DNA from: Pseudohaliea rubra DSM 19751
GTDB lineage: Bacteria > Pseudomonadota > Gammaproteobacteria > Pseudomonadales > Halieaceae
NCBI RefSeq assembly: GCF_000764025.1
Contig: NZ_KN234765.1
Location: forward strand, 1-47,920
Reading direction: 5' to 3'
Length of the DNA stretch: 47,920 bases
The translations under genes were made by a program, and so were the position numbers. The notes below the pieces were generated by a model that was not told the DNA's origin, searched no databases, and worked only from the letters and a program-made list of their open reading frames with translations. Below, piece after piece: positions 1 through 9,086 of the stretch. Within the stretch, counting starts at the first letter, position 1. Each line of letters begins with the position of its first letter.

Positions 1-166
1 CGTCGCAGGCTGCCGCCGGCACGCCGGCGCGGCGCCAGGCTCCGGGGCCGGCAGCAAGGCACTGTTCACTGTCGGGAGAAGCAGCCAGCAGCGCGCGGGC
101 GGCCGCGGGCGTCAGGCCGTCACAGAAGTCGAGCAGCAGGCAGTGGGCGAGGCTGTCCCCGGGCAT
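1..166 (-). CDS. dprA: DNA processing protein DprA, N-terminal fragment
   Basis: The reverse strand reads from an ATG at 166 off the left edge, giving 55 residues that begin MPGDSLAHCLLLDF and continue with a GLTPAAARALL segment. An in-frame TGA lies two codons upstream, so this ATG is the first possible start. DprA loads RecA on incoming single-stranded DNA in transformation. Only the helical N-terminal region is present here and the Rossmann-type core lies outside the window. The call therefore rests mainly on position: dprA next to a LysM gene, opposite def-fmt, is a conserved gammaproteobacterial arrangement. The fragment's composition fits, but alone it would not identify the family. Confidence 0.6.
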   Translation of the reverse strand, partial: MPGDSLAHCLLLDFCDGLTPAAARALLAASPDSEQCLAAGPGAWRRAGVPAAACD

Positions 167-183
167 AACTCATCCCTGGCCGG

Positions 184-226
184 GCGGCGCCTGGTGCGCC
201 GCGCGCGCCGCGTCCCTGCGGCGCGC
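184..226 (-). promoter_or_regulatory. Tandem GC hairpins between lysM and dprA
   Basis: Two inverted repeats lie side by side in the 89-bp gap. The first is GCGGCGC/GCGCCGC (184-190 and 196-202, loop of 5). The second is GCGCGCCGC/GCGGCGCGC (203-211 and 218-226, loop of 6). Neither is followed by a T-run on the minus strand, so they are not classic intrinsic terminators. They could attenuate transcription or protect the mRNA end between the two genes. Confidence 0.4.
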
Positions 227-255
227 TTGTGTCCCGTTCAGCGTAAGAGTCTACC

Positions 256-1317
256 CTAGGGGTTTTTCACTTTGTCCATCACTTTCAACACCCGGCTGGC
301 CTTGAGCACGAGCGCGTAGCTGGCCTTCTCGGACACCTCGAAGACCATCGCCAGCCCCGCGCGCACGTCCGGCAGGCGCACGTTGTCGCGGGCGATCTCG
401 TCAAACTGCATCGCCCCGGCCTTGTAGATAGCGAGCACGTGTCCGCGCTCGAGGCCGTCGCGGGCGCCCTTGTTAAGAACCACGATGTCGGTGGTGCCAA
501 TCTGACTGACGCCGCCGTCGACAGCGATCATGAACGCGTTGTCGAGGTTCACGGCCGGCGCCCGGGGCTGGAAGGTGGCGTCGAGGATACGCTCCTCCAG
601 CGGCAGGAGCCGGTCGGTGATGCGCACTTCCTCGGTCACCCGGGTCACTTCCAGTTCCGTGACCTCGTCGCGGTTACTCGAAAGCAGCTGCGCATCGCCG
701 ATATCCTTGCCCTGGTAGCCGAGGATCTCCAGGGTCAGTGGGTCCCGGTAGACATCACCGGCGCGATAGATCCCGTAGCTGCGCTCGCCATCGGGGAAAT
801 GGCCCCGACCGTAGACGCGATCGCCGGCCGCGCTGATGAGGCGCTCTTCCGAGGCGGCGACCACGTAGGCGGCGTTGTCCAGTTGCTCGGCGTTGAGGAT
901 ACGGTGCCGACGCAGGAAGGCACCGATCTGGTCCAGGGGAATCACGGGGATCGCAAGATCCCGCTGGGAGACACGCATGTTGGGGGTGAGCTTGACGTCC
1001 CGGCCCCGGCGCACCGCGAGCCGCGGCTTGCCATCGACCCAGCTCAGATAAAGCTGGTCACCGGGAAAAATAAGGTGCGGGTTGTCGATCTGCGGGTTGA
1101 CGTCCCAGAGCTCGGGCCAGAGCCAGGGCTCATCGAGGTACATGCCGGCAATGCCCCAGAGCGTGTCGCCCTTCCTGACGACGTAGGTCTCCGGCGCGCC
1201 CTCGGCCAGTTCCAGCGCGGCGGCCGGCGGCGCGACGATCCCCAGCAGCAGCGCAAGGAGCACGGCGCAAAGTGCCCCCGTTGAGACATTGCTACCGAGT
1301 GATCTCGAGTTGCTCAT
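256..1317 (-). CDS. LysM peptidoglycan-binding domain protein
   Basis: A 353-residue secreted protein. Residues 1-35 form a signal peptide with hydrophobic core [15 protein letters not shown] and a probable cleavage after PPAAALA-like residues. A single LysM domain follows at about 43-92 ([17 protein letters not shown], then [18 protein letters not shown]), which binds N-acetylglucosamine in peptidoglycan. The remaining 260 residues are a conserved C-terminal region of unknown role. It corresponds to the LysM protein encoded beside dprA and opposite def in many gammaproteobacteria. It probably forms a two-gene unit with dprA downstream. The peptidoglycan-binding part is clear; the cellular role is not. 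Confidence 0.85.
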   Translation of the reverse strand: MSNSRSLGSNVSTGALCAVLLALLLGIVAPPAAALELAEGAPETYVVRKGDTLWGIAGMYLDEPWLWPELWDVNPQIDNPHLIFPGDQLYLSWVDGKPRLAVRRGRDVKLTPNMRVSQRDLAIPVIPLDQIGAFLRRHRILNAEQLDNAAYVVAASEERLISAAGDRVYGRGHFPDGERSYGIYRAGDVYRDPLTLEILGYQGKDIGDAQLLSSNRDEVTELEVTRVTEEVRITDRLLPLEERILDATFQPRAPAVNLDNAFMIAVDGGVSQIGTTDIVVLNKGARDGLERGHVLAIYKAGAMQFDEIARDNVRLPDVRAGLAMVFEVSEKASYALVLKASRVLKVMDKVKNP

Positions 1318-1387
1318 GGCTGGCCCGCTGTTTTTGTGCAGTCGTCCTGGACGGCTGCTTCCCCCGACGTCTGCGTTGCAGCCGACG

Positions 1388-1416
1388 TCGCCGGGCGCAA
1401 AACAGACCTGTATAAT
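1388..1416 (+). promoter_or_regulatory. Putative def operon promoter
   Basis: A perfect TATAAT lies at 1411-1416. The -35 position 17 bp upstream (1388-1393, TCGCCG) is poor, so this may depend on an activator or on upstream contacts. It lies about 100 bp before the def start and points into def-fmt-rsmB. Confidence 0.5.
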
Positions 1417-1513
1417 CAGAGTTTGCTGTGACGGCGGGCAACTGACAAGTCCCCGCGGGACTATTCACGCCGCCCGCAGGATTTCCCGGGAGAACGCACA
1501 AGGGCTGCTGCCA

Positions 1514-2020
1514 ATGGCAATCATGGACATTCTTTCTTTCCCCGATCCGCGGCTGCGCACCCGCGCCGCTCCCGTGGAGTCCGTGGACGACACGCTGCGC
1601 ACGCTCGTCGATGACCTCCTCGACACCATGTATGACGCTGGCGGCATCGGCCTGGCGGCGACCCAGGTCAACGTCCACCAGCGTCTGCTGGTCATGGACA
1701 CCTCTGCGGAGCGCAATGAGCCCCGGGTCTACATCAATCCCGAGTTCGAGGTACTCGACCAGGAGCTGGGGGAATACGACGAGGGCTGCCTCTCCGTCCC
1801 CGGCTTCTATGAAGCGGTTAACCGGCCGCAGCGCATCCGCGTGTGCGCCCTCGGCCGCGACGGCGAGGTGTTCACAGAAGAGCTGGAGGGTCTTGCCGCG
1901 ATCTGCCTGCAACACGAGGTGGACCACCTCGACGGCAAGCTGTTCGTCGACTACATCTCGCCCCTCAAGCGCCAGCGCATCCGCCGTAAGCTGGAAAAAG
2001 CCCAGCGCGTGCGCGCCTGA
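1514..2020 (+). CDS. def: Peptide deformylase
   Basis: Removes the N-formyl group from nascent proteins using a metal-bound water. The 168-residue product is nearly the length of the E. coli enzyme (169). All three family motifs are visible: motif 1 GIGLAATQV, motif 2 EGCLSVP whose Cys binds metal, and motif 3 QHEVDHLDG containing the HExxH zinc/iron site. The open frame extends to 1289, but the ATG at 1514 ([14 protein letters not shown]) matches the family N-terminus and has an AGGG 9 nt upstream. An ATG three codons later is a possible alternative. The next gene, fmt, begins 4 bp after the stop, so formylation and deformylation genes are co-transcribed. Confidence 0.97.
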   Translation: MAIMDILSFPDPRLRTRAAPVESVDDTLRTLVDDLLDTMYDAGGIGLAATQVNVHQRLLVMDTSAERNEPRVYINPEFEVLDQELGEYDEGCLSVPGFYEAVNRPQRIRVCALGRDGEVFTEELEGLAAICLQHEVDHLDGKLFVDYISPLKRQRIRRKLEKAQRVRA

Positions 2021-2024
2021 GCCA

Positions 2025-2972
2025 GTGAAACTCCTCTTCGCGGGCACGCCCGAGTTCGCGCGCATCCATCTGGAGGCGCTGCTGGCAGCGCCGGCTCACG
2101 ACGTGCTGGCCGTGCTCACCCAGCCGGACCGGCCCGCCGGGCGCGGCAAGCGCCTGAGCGCCAGCCCGGTGAAAGAGACCGCGAGCGCCGCCGGCGTGCC
2201 GGTGCTGCAGCCGCCGACCCTGCGCGATCCCTCGGTGCAGGAGACGCTCGCCGCCTACGCGGCCGATGTGCTGATCGTGGTCGCCTACGGCCTCATACTG
2301 CCCCAGGCCGTGCTTTCCCTGCCGGCCCGCGGCTGCCTGAACGTACACGCCTCGCTGCTGCCCCGCTGGCGCGGTGCGGCACCGATCCAGCGCGCCATCG
2401 AAGCCGGGGACAGCGTGTCAGGGGTAACCATCATGCAGATGGATGCCGGCCTCGACACCGGCGCCATGCTCGCCACCGCCAGCTGCCCTGTCGACGAGGA
2501 AACCACCGCCGCTGACCTCCATGACCGCCTGGCGGCCCTGGGCCCGCCCCTGCTCCTTTCCGTGCTCGCCGACCTGCCCGCGCGGCAGGCCGCAGCCGCT
2601 GCCCAGGACGACAGCGCCGCCAGCTACGCCAGCAAGATCGACAAGGCCGAGGCGGCCCTGGACTGGACGCTGCCCGCGGTACAGCTGGCGCGACAGATCC
2701 GCGCCTTCAATCCGTTCCCGGTCTGTTTCACTACCTTGAACGGGGAACGGCTGAAGGTCTGGCACGCGGTCACGGCGACGGGACCCTCCGGCGCACCGGG
2801 AACGATCCTGGCAGGCGACGACAGCGGCCTGCTCGTCGCCTGCGGCGAGGGCTGCCTGCGTCTCACGGAGCTGCAATTTCCCGGTGGCCGTCGCCTGCCC
2901 GTGGCCGAGTTGCTGCGTGCCCGCGCCGACCGGCTGGCGCCGGGCACGCGCTTCGGCACAACGCCGGCCTGA
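2025..2972 (+). CDS. fmt: Methionyl-tRNA formyltransferase
   Basis: Transfers a formyl group from 10-formyltetrahydrofolate to initiator Met-tRNA. From a GTG at 2025 (read MKLLFAGTPEFA) the product is 315 residues, the same as E. coli Fmt. The catalytic and folate-binding segment is visible as CLNVHASLLPRWRGAAPIQ near residues 107-125, followed by GVTIMQMDAGLDTGAML with the catalytic Asp. A C-terminal OB-fold region carries the tRNA-contact part (IRAFNPFPVCF). The GTG start is chosen because it sits directly after the def stop and fits the family N-terminus exactly. The stop overlaps the rsmB start as TGATG. Confidence 0.97.
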   Translation: MKLLFAGTPEFARIHLEALLAAPAHDVLAVLTQPDRPAGRGKRLSASPVKETASAAGVPVLQPPTLRDPSVQETLAAYAADVLIVVAYGLILPQAVLSLPARGCLNVHASLLPRWRGAAPIQRAIEAGDSVSGVTIMQMDAGLDTGAMLATASCPVDEETTAADLHDRLAALGPPLLLSVLADLPARQAAAAAQDDSAASYASKIDKAEAALDWTLPAVQLARQIRAFNPFPVCFTTLNGERLKVWHAVTATGPSGAPGTILAGDDSGLLVACGEGCLRLTELQFPGGRRLPVAELLRARADRLAPGTRFGTTPA

Positions 2973-4264
2973 TGGCCGCCAATTCCCGGGCCGTCGCCGC
3001 CGGCGTTATCGCCGGAGTGCTCGCCGGCCGCTCCCTGGATGCCCTCCTCGCGAGCGCCCAGGAGCAGATCGCGGAGCGCGAGCGGCCACTGCTCGCCCAG
3101 CTCTGCTACGGCACCCTGCGCCTGGCACCGCGCCTGGAGGCCCTCGCCGGTAAACTCCTCGACCGCCCCCTGCGCCGCAAGGATCAGGACGTTCATGCCC
3201 TGCTGCTTCTTGGCCTGTACCAGCTCGACGCCACCCGCATTCCGGATCACGCGGCGGTGGCAGAGACAGTGGCCGCGACAGCCACGCTCGGCAAACCCTG
3301 GGCCCGCGGACTGCTGAATGCCGTGCTGCGGCGCTACCGGCGGGAGCAGGCGGCCCTGGAAGCAACCCTGCCGCCGGCGGCTGCCGCAGCGCACCCCGCC
3401 TGGTTTTTCCGGGCGCTTGCAGCGGAATGGCCGCAGGCGCTGGAGCGTATTGTCAGCGCCAACAACAGTCAGCCGCCCCTCACGCTGCGGGTGAACCGCC
3501 AGCGCAGCAACCGCGCCGCGGTACTTGCGGCGCTGGCGGGCGCCGGGATCGAGGCGCGGACGGGAACGCTGTCCGCAGATGCCATCACCCTGAGTCGACC
3601 GTGCCCGGTGGAAGCACTGCCCGGTTTCGCTGCCGGCCTCCTGAGCGTCCAGGACGAGGCGGCCCAGCTGGCGGCACAGCTGCTCGCTCCCCGGGACGGT
3701 GAGCGCGTGCTGGACGCCTGTGCAGCGCCCGGCGGAAAGGCCTGTCACCTGCTGGAGATCGCCCCGGGCTGCGCACTCACGGCCCTGGACGTGGACCGGC
3801 ATCGCCTCCGGCGCGTTGAAGAGAATCTGAACCGCCTGGGACTGGCTGCGCGCTGCCTCACCGGCGATGCTGCCGATCCGGCTTTGCTGGCCGGTGAAGA
3901 GCCTTTCCAGCGCATTCTAGTGGACGCCCCCTGCAGCGGCAGTGGGGTTGTTCGCCGGCATCCGGACATCAAGGTGTTGCGCCGGGATGACGACGCTGAC
4001 CGCCTGGCGACGCGCCAGCGGGCAATCCTCGAGAGCTGCTGGGCCCGCCTCGCGCCGGGGGGCCGGCTGTTGTACGTCACCTGCTCGATCTTCGGTGCCG
4101 AAAACGATGCCGTCGTCGAAGCGCTGCTCAAGGCAGGAAGTGACGCCGGCGAGTGCACGCTGGCGATCGCCGGGGCCGAGCGCACTGCCCATGGTTATCA
4201 GCTGCTACCGGACGCAGACGGCACCGACGGGCTCTACTACGCGCTACTGGAAAAAGCGTCCTGA
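2972..4264 (+). CDS. rsmB: 16S rRNA m5C967 methyltransferase
   Basis: Methylates C967 of 16S rRNA with S-adenosylmethionine. The product is 430 residues (E. coli 429). Residues 1-135 form a NusB-like RNA-binding domain, and the Rossmann methyltransferase follows. It shows the SAM site LDACAAPGGKACHLLE near 246-261, the VDAPCSGSGVVRRHPDIK segment whose Cys is one of the two catalytic cysteines, and YVTCSIFGAEN with the other. The start overlaps the fmt stop by one base, which implies translational coupling. Its place between fmt and trkA is the usual gammaproteobacterial one. Confidence 0.96.
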   Translation: MAANSRAVAAGVIAGVLAGRSLDALLASAQEQIAERERPLLAQLCYGTLRLAPRLEALAGKLLDRPLRRKDQDVHALLLLGLYQLDATRIPDHAAVAETVAATATLGKPWARGLLNAVLRRYRREQAALEATLPPAAAAAHPAWFFRALAAEWPQALERIVSANNSQPPLTLRVNRQRSNRAAVLAALAGAGIEARTGTLSADAITLSRPCPVEALPGFAAGLLSVQDEAAQLAAQLLAPRDGERVLDACAAPGGKACHLLEIAPGCALTALDVDRHRLRRVEENLNRLGLAARCLTGDAADPALLAGEEPFQRILVDAPCSGSGVVRRHPDIKVLRRDDDADRLATRQRAILESCWARLAPGGRLLYVTCSIFGAENDAVVEALLKAGSDAGECTLAIAGAERTAHGYQLLPDADGTDGLYYALLEKAS

Positions 4265-4278
4265 TGCCGGCGAAGGCT

Positions 4279-4284
4279 TACAAT
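4279..4284 (+). promoter_or_regulatory. Possible trkA -10 element
   Basis: TACAAT at 4279-4284, just after the rsmB stop, is a good -10 hexamer in the 73-bp gap before trkA. No convincing -35 is seen 17 bp upstream, so trkAH may be transcribed partly from here and partly by read-through. Confidence 0.35.
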
Positions 4285-4337
4285 CGCCGCGGGTTTTCTT
4301 TAAGGTTCATGCACGTCAGCGGGGCGGTCAGCGCGGC

Positions 4338-5714
4338 ATGAAAATCATCATCCTCGGGGCAGGACAAGTCGGGGGTACCCTCGCCGAACACCTTGCCGAC
4401 GAGAAGAACGATATCACCGTCGTCGACACCAACAGCGACAAGCTTCGCGCTCTCCAGGACCATCTGGATATCGGCACCGTCACCGGCGAGGCCTCCCACC
4501 CTGATACGCTGGAAAGCGCCGGCCTTGCCGATGCGGAGATGCTCATCGCGGTGACCAACAGCGACGAGATCAACATGGTCGCCTGCCAGGTCGCGCACAC
4601 ACTCTACCGCACCCCGCGAACTATCTCGCGCGTCCGGGCCACGGCCTATCTCGACCGCCAGGAATCGCTCTTCAGCCGCGAACACATCCCCATCGACGTC
4701 ATCATCGGGCCCGAGCAGCTGATCACCGACAGCATCCGCCAGCTCATCATCAACCCCGGCGCGCTGCAGGTCATGGACTTCGCCGGGGGCAGCGTGCAGC
4801 TGGTGGCGGTGCGCGCCGTGCACGGCGGCCCCATCGTGGGCCAGGAGCTGGCGGCCATCCGCAAGCACATGCCTGACGTGGACACCCGGGTAGCCGCCAT
4901 CTTCCGCCAGGACCGGGCCATCATCCCCGAGGGTGACACGGTGGTGCAGGCCGATGACGAGGTGTTCTTCATCGCAGCCCGCAAGCACATCCGCCAGGTA
5001 ATGGCCGAGCTGCGCCGGGTTGACAAGCCCTACCGCCGGGTGATGATCGCCGGTGGCGGCAACATCGGCGAGCGCCTGGCCGCCGGCATCGAAAAGGATT
5101 ACGCGGTCAAGCTCATTGAAAACAGCTACGCCCGCTGCCGCGATCTGTCCGAGCGCCTCAAGCACACGCTAGTGATCGACGGCAGCGCCTCGCAGCCGCA
5201 GCTGCTCAAGGAAGAAAGCATTGAATCCGTTGATGTCTTCTGCGCCCTGACCAACAACGACGAGTCCAACATCATGATGTCGATGCTGGCCAAGCGCCTT
5301 GGAGCCAGAAAGGTGATCACCCTGATCACCAACAAGGCCTATGCGGAGCTCGTCGGCGACGAGATCGATATCGCCATCTCGCCCCAGGAGATCACCATCA
5401 GCAGCCTTCTCGCCCACGTGCGCAAGGGGGAGGTCAGTAACATCCATTCCCTGCGCCGCGGCGCCGCCGAGGCGCTGGAACTCACGGCCCTTGGCGATGC
5501 CTACTCATCACGGGTCGTGGGCCGCAAGCTGGAAGACATCGCGCTGCCGGAAGGCGTGACGATCGGCGCCATCGTCCGCGGCGATCAGGTACTCATCGCC
5601 CATCGCCACGTGGTGGTGGAGACCGGTGACCACGTGATCCTCTTCGTGGTGGATAAGACGCGCATCCCGGCAGTGGAGAAGCTCTTCGCCGTCGGCCTCG
5701 GCTTCTTTTCCTAG
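4338..5714 (+). CDS. trkA: Trk potassium transporter, cytosolic NAD-binding subunit
   Basis: TrkA forms a cytoplasmic ring that gates the TrkH channel in response to nucleotides. The product is 458 residues from the ATG at 4338, identical in length to E. coli TrkA, and begins MKIIILGAGQVGGTLA. It has two RCK repeats. Each starts with a dinucleotide-binding glycine motif (GAGQVGG near residue 7 and AGGGNIGERLA near 235) and ends with a TrkA_C domain. The same frame is open back to 3942 but only as antisense-type readthrough over rsmB. trkH follows after 15 bp, so both subunits of the transporter are made from one operon. Confidence 0.96.
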   Translation: MKIIILGAGQVGGTLAEHLADEKNDITVVDTNSDKLRALQDHLDIGTVTGEASHPDTLESAGLADAEMLIAVTNSDEINMVACQVAHTLYRTPRTISRVRATAYLDRQESLFSREHIPIDVIIGPEQLITDSIRQLIINPGALQVMDFAGGSVQLVAVRAVHGGPIVGQELAAIRKHMPDVDTRVAAIFRQDRAIIPEGDTVVQADDEVFFIAARKHIRQVMAELRRVDKPYRRVMIAGGGNIGERLAAGIEKDYAVKLIENSYARCRDLSERLKHTLVIDGSASQPQLLKEESIESVDVFCALTNNDESNIMMSMLAKRLGARKVITLITNKAYAELVGDEIDIAISPQEITISSLLAHVRKGEVSNIHSLRRGAAEALELTALGDAYSSRVVGRKLEDIALPEGVTIGAIVRGDQVLIAHRHVVVETGDHVILFVVDKTRIPAVEKLFAVGLGFFS

Positions 5715-5729
5715 GCCCCGGGCAGGCGC

Positions 5730-7178
5730 ATGCAGCTCGCCATCTCCCTGCGCATTCTCGGCCTGCTGCTGACACTTTTCTCCAGCGCCCAGCTGGTGCC
5801 GCTGGTGGTGGCGGTGGTAGCCGAGGACGAGACCGTGCCGGGCTTCCTGACTGCCTTCGCCATTACCCTTTCCTCCGGTCTGCTGCTCTGGCTGACCCTG
5901 AGCGGTGCGCAACGGGAGCTTCGCATCCGCGACGGTTTCCTGATCACTTCGCTTTTCTGGACGGTACTCGGGCTGTTCGGCGCACTGCCCTTCGCCCTCA
6001 CCGGGTCCCTGGATGTGAGCCCGGTGGACGCCGTCTTCGAATCGGTCTCCGGGCTCACGACTACCGGGGCGACGGTACTCGTGGGCCTGGACGACCTGCC
6101 CACGTCGCTGCTCCTGTACCGCCAGCTGCTGCAGTGGCTCGGCGGCATCGGCATCATCGTGGTCGCGGTGGCTATCCTGCCGATGCTCGGCATCGGCGGC
6201 ATGCAGCTCTACCGCGCGGAGACGCCGGGGCCGAGCAAGGACAGCAAGCTGACCCCTCGGATCGCGGAGACGGCAAAGGCCCTGTTCATCATCTACCTGG
6301 CCCTTACCATTACCTGCGGCCTGGCCTACTTTGCCGCCGGGATGACGCCCTTCGATGCGCTCTGCCACGCCCTATCCACCGTGGCCATCGGCGGCTTCAG
6401 TACGCACGACGCGAGCATGGGCTACTTCGACAGCAACCCCATCTACCTGATCTGCACCCTGTTCATGCTGGTTTCGGCCATCAGCTTCGGCATGCACTAC
6501 AGTGCCTGGAGCCGGCGCACCTTGAGCCACTACCGGCAGGATTCTGAAACCCGCTTCTTCGGCAGCGCCATGCTTGTCTGCGGCACCGCGACCATCGCCT
6601 ACCTAATTGCCTCAGGCACCCTCGAGGTCGAGGACGGTATCGTTCACGGCCTGTTTCAGGCCGTGTCGATCACCACCACCACGGGCTTTGCCACCCACGA
6701 CTTCGCCGCCTGGCCCGGCTTCCTGCCCATGATGCTGATCATGTTCTCCTTCATGGGCGGCTGCGTCGGTTCCACCGGCGGGGGCATCAAGGCCATGCGC
6801 CTCATGCTCATCTACAAGCAGGGCATCCGTGAACTCAAGCAGCTGGTGCATCCGCACGCGGTGATCCCCCTGAAAGTCGGCAACCGGCGGGTGGAAGCCA
6901 CCGTGGTCAGCGCGGTCTGGAGCTTCTTCGCCGTCTATACGTTTGTATTCATCGTGCTGATGCTGGTGCTCATGGCCACGGGGCTGGACTTCCTGACGGC
7001 CTTCTCGGCCATGGCGGCGACCCTCAACAACCTCGGCCCGGGCCTGGGTGCAGTAAGCGCTAACTACGCCGATATTGGAGATTTTGCAAAGGGTGTACTC
7101 TGCCTGGCCATGCTGCTCGGCCGCCTTGAGATCTTCACGCTGCTGGTTCTGTTCACGCCAATGTTCTGGCGCCAGTAG
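5730..7178 (+). CDS. trkH: Trk potassium uptake channel subunit
   Basis: The membrane pore for potassium uptake, gated by TrkA. The product is 482 residues (E. coli TrkH 483) with about ten hydrophobic segments. The four pore-loop repeats of the TrkH/KtrB family are visible: SGLTTTGAT near 107-115, STVAIGGFST near 216-225, SITTTTGFAT near 313-322, and NNLGPGLG near 433-440. Each carries the filter glycine. An intramembrane gate region with GGCVGSTGGGIKAMR lies near 343-357. It is downstream of trkA in the same direction. It converges on djlA with only 10 bp between stop codons. Confidence 0.95.
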   Translation: MQLAISLRILGLLLTLFSSAQLVPLVVAVVAEDETVPGFLTAFAITLSSGLLLWLTLSGAQRELRIRDGFLITSLFWTVLGLFGALPFALTGSLDVSPVDAVFESVSGLTTTGATVLVGLDDLPTSLLLYRQLLQWLGGIGIIVVAVAILPMLGIGGMQLYRAETPGPSKDSKLTPRIAETAKALFIIYLALTITCGLAYFAAGMTPFDALCHALSTVAIGGFSTHDASMGYFDSNPIYLICTLFMLVSAISFGMHYSAWSRRTLSHYRQDSETRFFGSAMLVCGTATIAYLIASGTLEVEDGIVHGLFQAVSITTTTGFATHDFAAWPGFLPMMLIMFSFMGGCVGSTGGGIKAMRLMLIYKQGIRELKQLVHPHAVIPLKVGNRRVEATVVSAVWSFFAVYTFVFIVLMLVLMATGLDFLTAFSAMAATLNNLGPGLGAVSANYADIGDFAKGVLCLAMLLGRLEIFTLLVLFTPMFWRQ

Positions 7179-7188
7179 ACCGGCGGTC

Positions 7189-7980
7189 TCAGCCCCGGTC
7201 CCGGGCTTTGCGGATCATCTCGTAAGCCACCTGGATCTCCTGAGCGCGCTCCGTCGCCACCTTCAGCATGTCCTCCGGAACCCCCCGGGCGATGAGCTTG
7301 TCCGGGTGATGCTCACTCATGAGCTTGCGGTAGGCGCGCTTCAGCTCCCGGTCGTCGACCTCCGGGCTGACCCCCAGGGCGGCATAGGCGTCCTCGAGGG
7401 AGGTGCCTGGCTGAACGGCCGCGCCGCCGGCGCCGTGAAAGTGCTCCTGGGCCCGGGTCATGCCGAGGATCTGTTCCAGCTGAGCCTCCGTGTAGCCGAG
7501 GAGGCCGGCGACCTCGCCGAGGACGCGCCGCTCTGCCGCATCGAGCTGGTGATCCGCCAGCGCCAGCGACACCAGGAAGAACAGCAGCGTCTGCTTCAAC
7601 AGCCGCTGACCGCGACAGGCCTCGAGGAAGCGCGCGACCACGGGCGCCGGGTCAAAGCCGGGGCCGGTGCCCTCCTTGAACAGCGCGATGGCCTCTCTGC
7701 GCTGCTCGGGGTTCAGGCGCAGCTGGCGAAACAGCGCCTCCGTGTGATCGACCTCCGCCTGGGAGACCCGCCCGTCAGCCTTGGCGATGTAGCCCAGCAG
7801 CAGGAAGCAGCTTTCGAAGAAGCTGCGCTGGATACGGGCAATGCCCTCGCGGCCACCCAGAGCAAACTGGGCCGCGAGACCGCGATCGAAAAGATGGCCG
7901 AGGAACAGGCCGAGAAGCAGCCCCAGGGGGCCGGCTACCAATAGGCCAAGGAGGCCGGCGACGAGTTTACCGTAGAACAT
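7189..7980 (-). CDS. djlA: DnaJ-like co-chaperone, membrane anchored
   Basis: DjlA is an inner-membrane J-domain protein that stimulates DnaK. The 263-residue product has one N-terminal membrane helix rich in Gly and Leu (about residues 6-28). A central TerB-type helical domain follows at about 50-165. A C-terminal J domain at about 195-263 carries the HPD motif in SEHHPDKL. The order TM, TerB, J domain is diagnostic of DjlA. A GGAG lies upstream of the ATG at 7980. It is divergent from glyQ and shares a short promoter region with it. Confidence 0.94.
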   Translation of the reverse strand: MFYGKLVAGLLGLLVAGPLGLLLGLFLGHLFDRGLAAQFALGGREGIARIQRSFFESCFLLLGYIAKADGRVSQAEVDHTEALFRQLRLNPEQRREAIALFKEGTGPGFDPAPVVARFLEACRGQRLLKQTLLFFLVSLALADHQLDAAERRVLGEVAGLLGYTEAQLEQILGMTRAQEHFHGAGGAAVQPGTSLEDAYAALGVSPEVDDRELKRAYRKLMSEHHPDKLIARGVPEDMLKVATERAQEIQVAYEMIRKARDRG

Positions 7981-8059
7981 GCGCGACTCCGCTTAAAGGA
8001 TGGGGTTCGCTGGTGGCCGGGAAAGCCTGGATGGACGCCGCAGCAGCGGCGCACGCGCA

Positions 8060-8089
8060 TATTATGCCGGGGGCACAGCCTGTATAATA
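8060..8089. promoter_or_regulatory. Overlapping divergent promoters for glyQ and djlA
   Basis: On the plus strand TATAAT at 8083-8088 lies 17 bp from TATTAT at 8060-8065, pointing to glyQ. On the minus strand CATAAT (8066-8061) lies 17 bp from TATTAT (8089-8084), pointing to djlA. The two share the same 30 bp, so RNA polymerase could not occupy both at once. The glyQ -10 is the stronger; both -35 boxes are weak. Confidence 0.45.
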
Positions 8090-8141
8090 GCTGCTTTTTT
8101 GTTCCCGGCTCCCGAGCCGGGGCGCTGCGGACGGACTGAGC

Positions 8142-9086
8142 ATGAGCGACAAGCTGACCTTCCAGGAGCTGATCCTGCGCCTGCAGACCTTCTGGGGCGA
8201 GCAGGGCTGCGTGATCCTGCAGCCGCTGGACATGGAAGTGGGAGCCGGCACCTTTCACCCGGCCACCTTTCTGCGCTGCCTGGGGCCGGAGAACTGGAAC
8301 GCCGCCTACGTGCAACCCAGCAGGCGCCCCACAGACGGGCGCTATGGCGAAAACCCGAACCGGCTGCAGCACTACTACCAGTTTCAGGTTGTCATGAAAC
8401 CCTCGCCGCCGGCGTTCCAGGCCCTGTACCTCGAGTCCCTGCGCGCCCTCGGCGTCGACACGGCCATCCACGATGTACGCTTCGTGGAGGATAACTGGGA
8501 GTCGCCCACCCTCGGCGCCTGGGGCCTGGGCTGGGAAGTCTGGCTCAACGGCATGGAAGTCACCCAGTTTACCTACTTCCAGCAGGCGGGGGGCCTTGAA
8601 TGCTTCCCGGTCACCGGCGAAATCACTTACGGCCTTGAGCGCATCGCCATGTACCTGCAGGGCGTGGACAGCGTATATGACCTCGTCTGGACACGGACGC
8701 CGGCGGGCACCGTGACCTACGGCGACGTGTTTCACCAGAACGAAGTAGAGATGTCGCGCTACAACTTTCGCGAGGCAGACACGAAGGAGCTCTTTCACCA
8801 GTTCGACCACTATGAGGTAGAGGCCAGCCGGCTCGTCGAGCTGGACCTGCCCCTGCCCGCCTACGAAATGGTCATGAAAGCGTCGCACACCTTCAATCTC
8901 CTCGACGCGCGCCACGCGATCTCCGTGACCGAGCGGCAGCGCTTCATTCTGCGCGTGCGCACCCTGGCCCGGTCCGTAGCCGCCGCCTACGTCGAAGCGC
9001 GGGCCCGCCTCGGCTTTCCCATGGCCGACGCGGCGCTGCGCGAGGCGGCCCTCGCCGAACGACAGACAGCGGAGGCCGGCGCATGA
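8142..9086 (+). CDS. glyQ: Glycine-tRNA ligase, alpha subunit
   Basis: Catalytic alpha subunit of the bacterial alpha2-beta2 glycyl-tRNA synthetase, which activates glycine and charges tRNA-Gly. The 314-residue product (E. coli 303) carries class II aminoacyl-tRNA synthetase signatures, including [20 protein letters not shown] near residues 61-80 and the [20 protein letters not shown] segment near 114-133. The ATG at 8142 gives the family N-terminus ([11 protein letters not shown]). The stop overlaps the glyS start by 4 bp (ATGA), as expected for subunits made in equal amounts. Confidence 0.97.
   Translation: MSDKLTFQELILRLQTFWGEQGCVILQPLDMEVGAGTFHPATFLRCLGPENWNAAYVQPSRRPTDGRYGENPNRLQHYYQFQVVMKPSPPAFQALYLESLRALGVDTAIHDVRFVEDNWESPTLGAWGLGWEVWLNGMEVTQFTYFQQAGGLECFPVTGEITYGLERIAMYLQGVDSVYDLVWTRTPAGTVTYGDVFHQNEVEMSRYNFREADTKELFHQFDHYEVEASRLVELDLPLPAYEMVMKASHTFNLLDARHAISVTERQRFILRVRTLARSVAAAYVEARARLGFPMADAALREAALAERQTAEAGA

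Noticed and set aside
439-1284. 281-codon plus-strand frame antisense to the LysM gene
   Set aside because: No start signal and no domain. The minus-strand frame has a signal peptide and LysM motif.
3942-4337. N-terminal extension of trkA overlapping rsmB
   Set aside because: It covers conserved rsmB sequence in another frame. The ATG at 4338 gives the exact family length.
5600-5640. CACGTG cores in trkA resembling parS
   Set aside because: Only the central bases match; the outer TGTTC and GAACA arms are missing.
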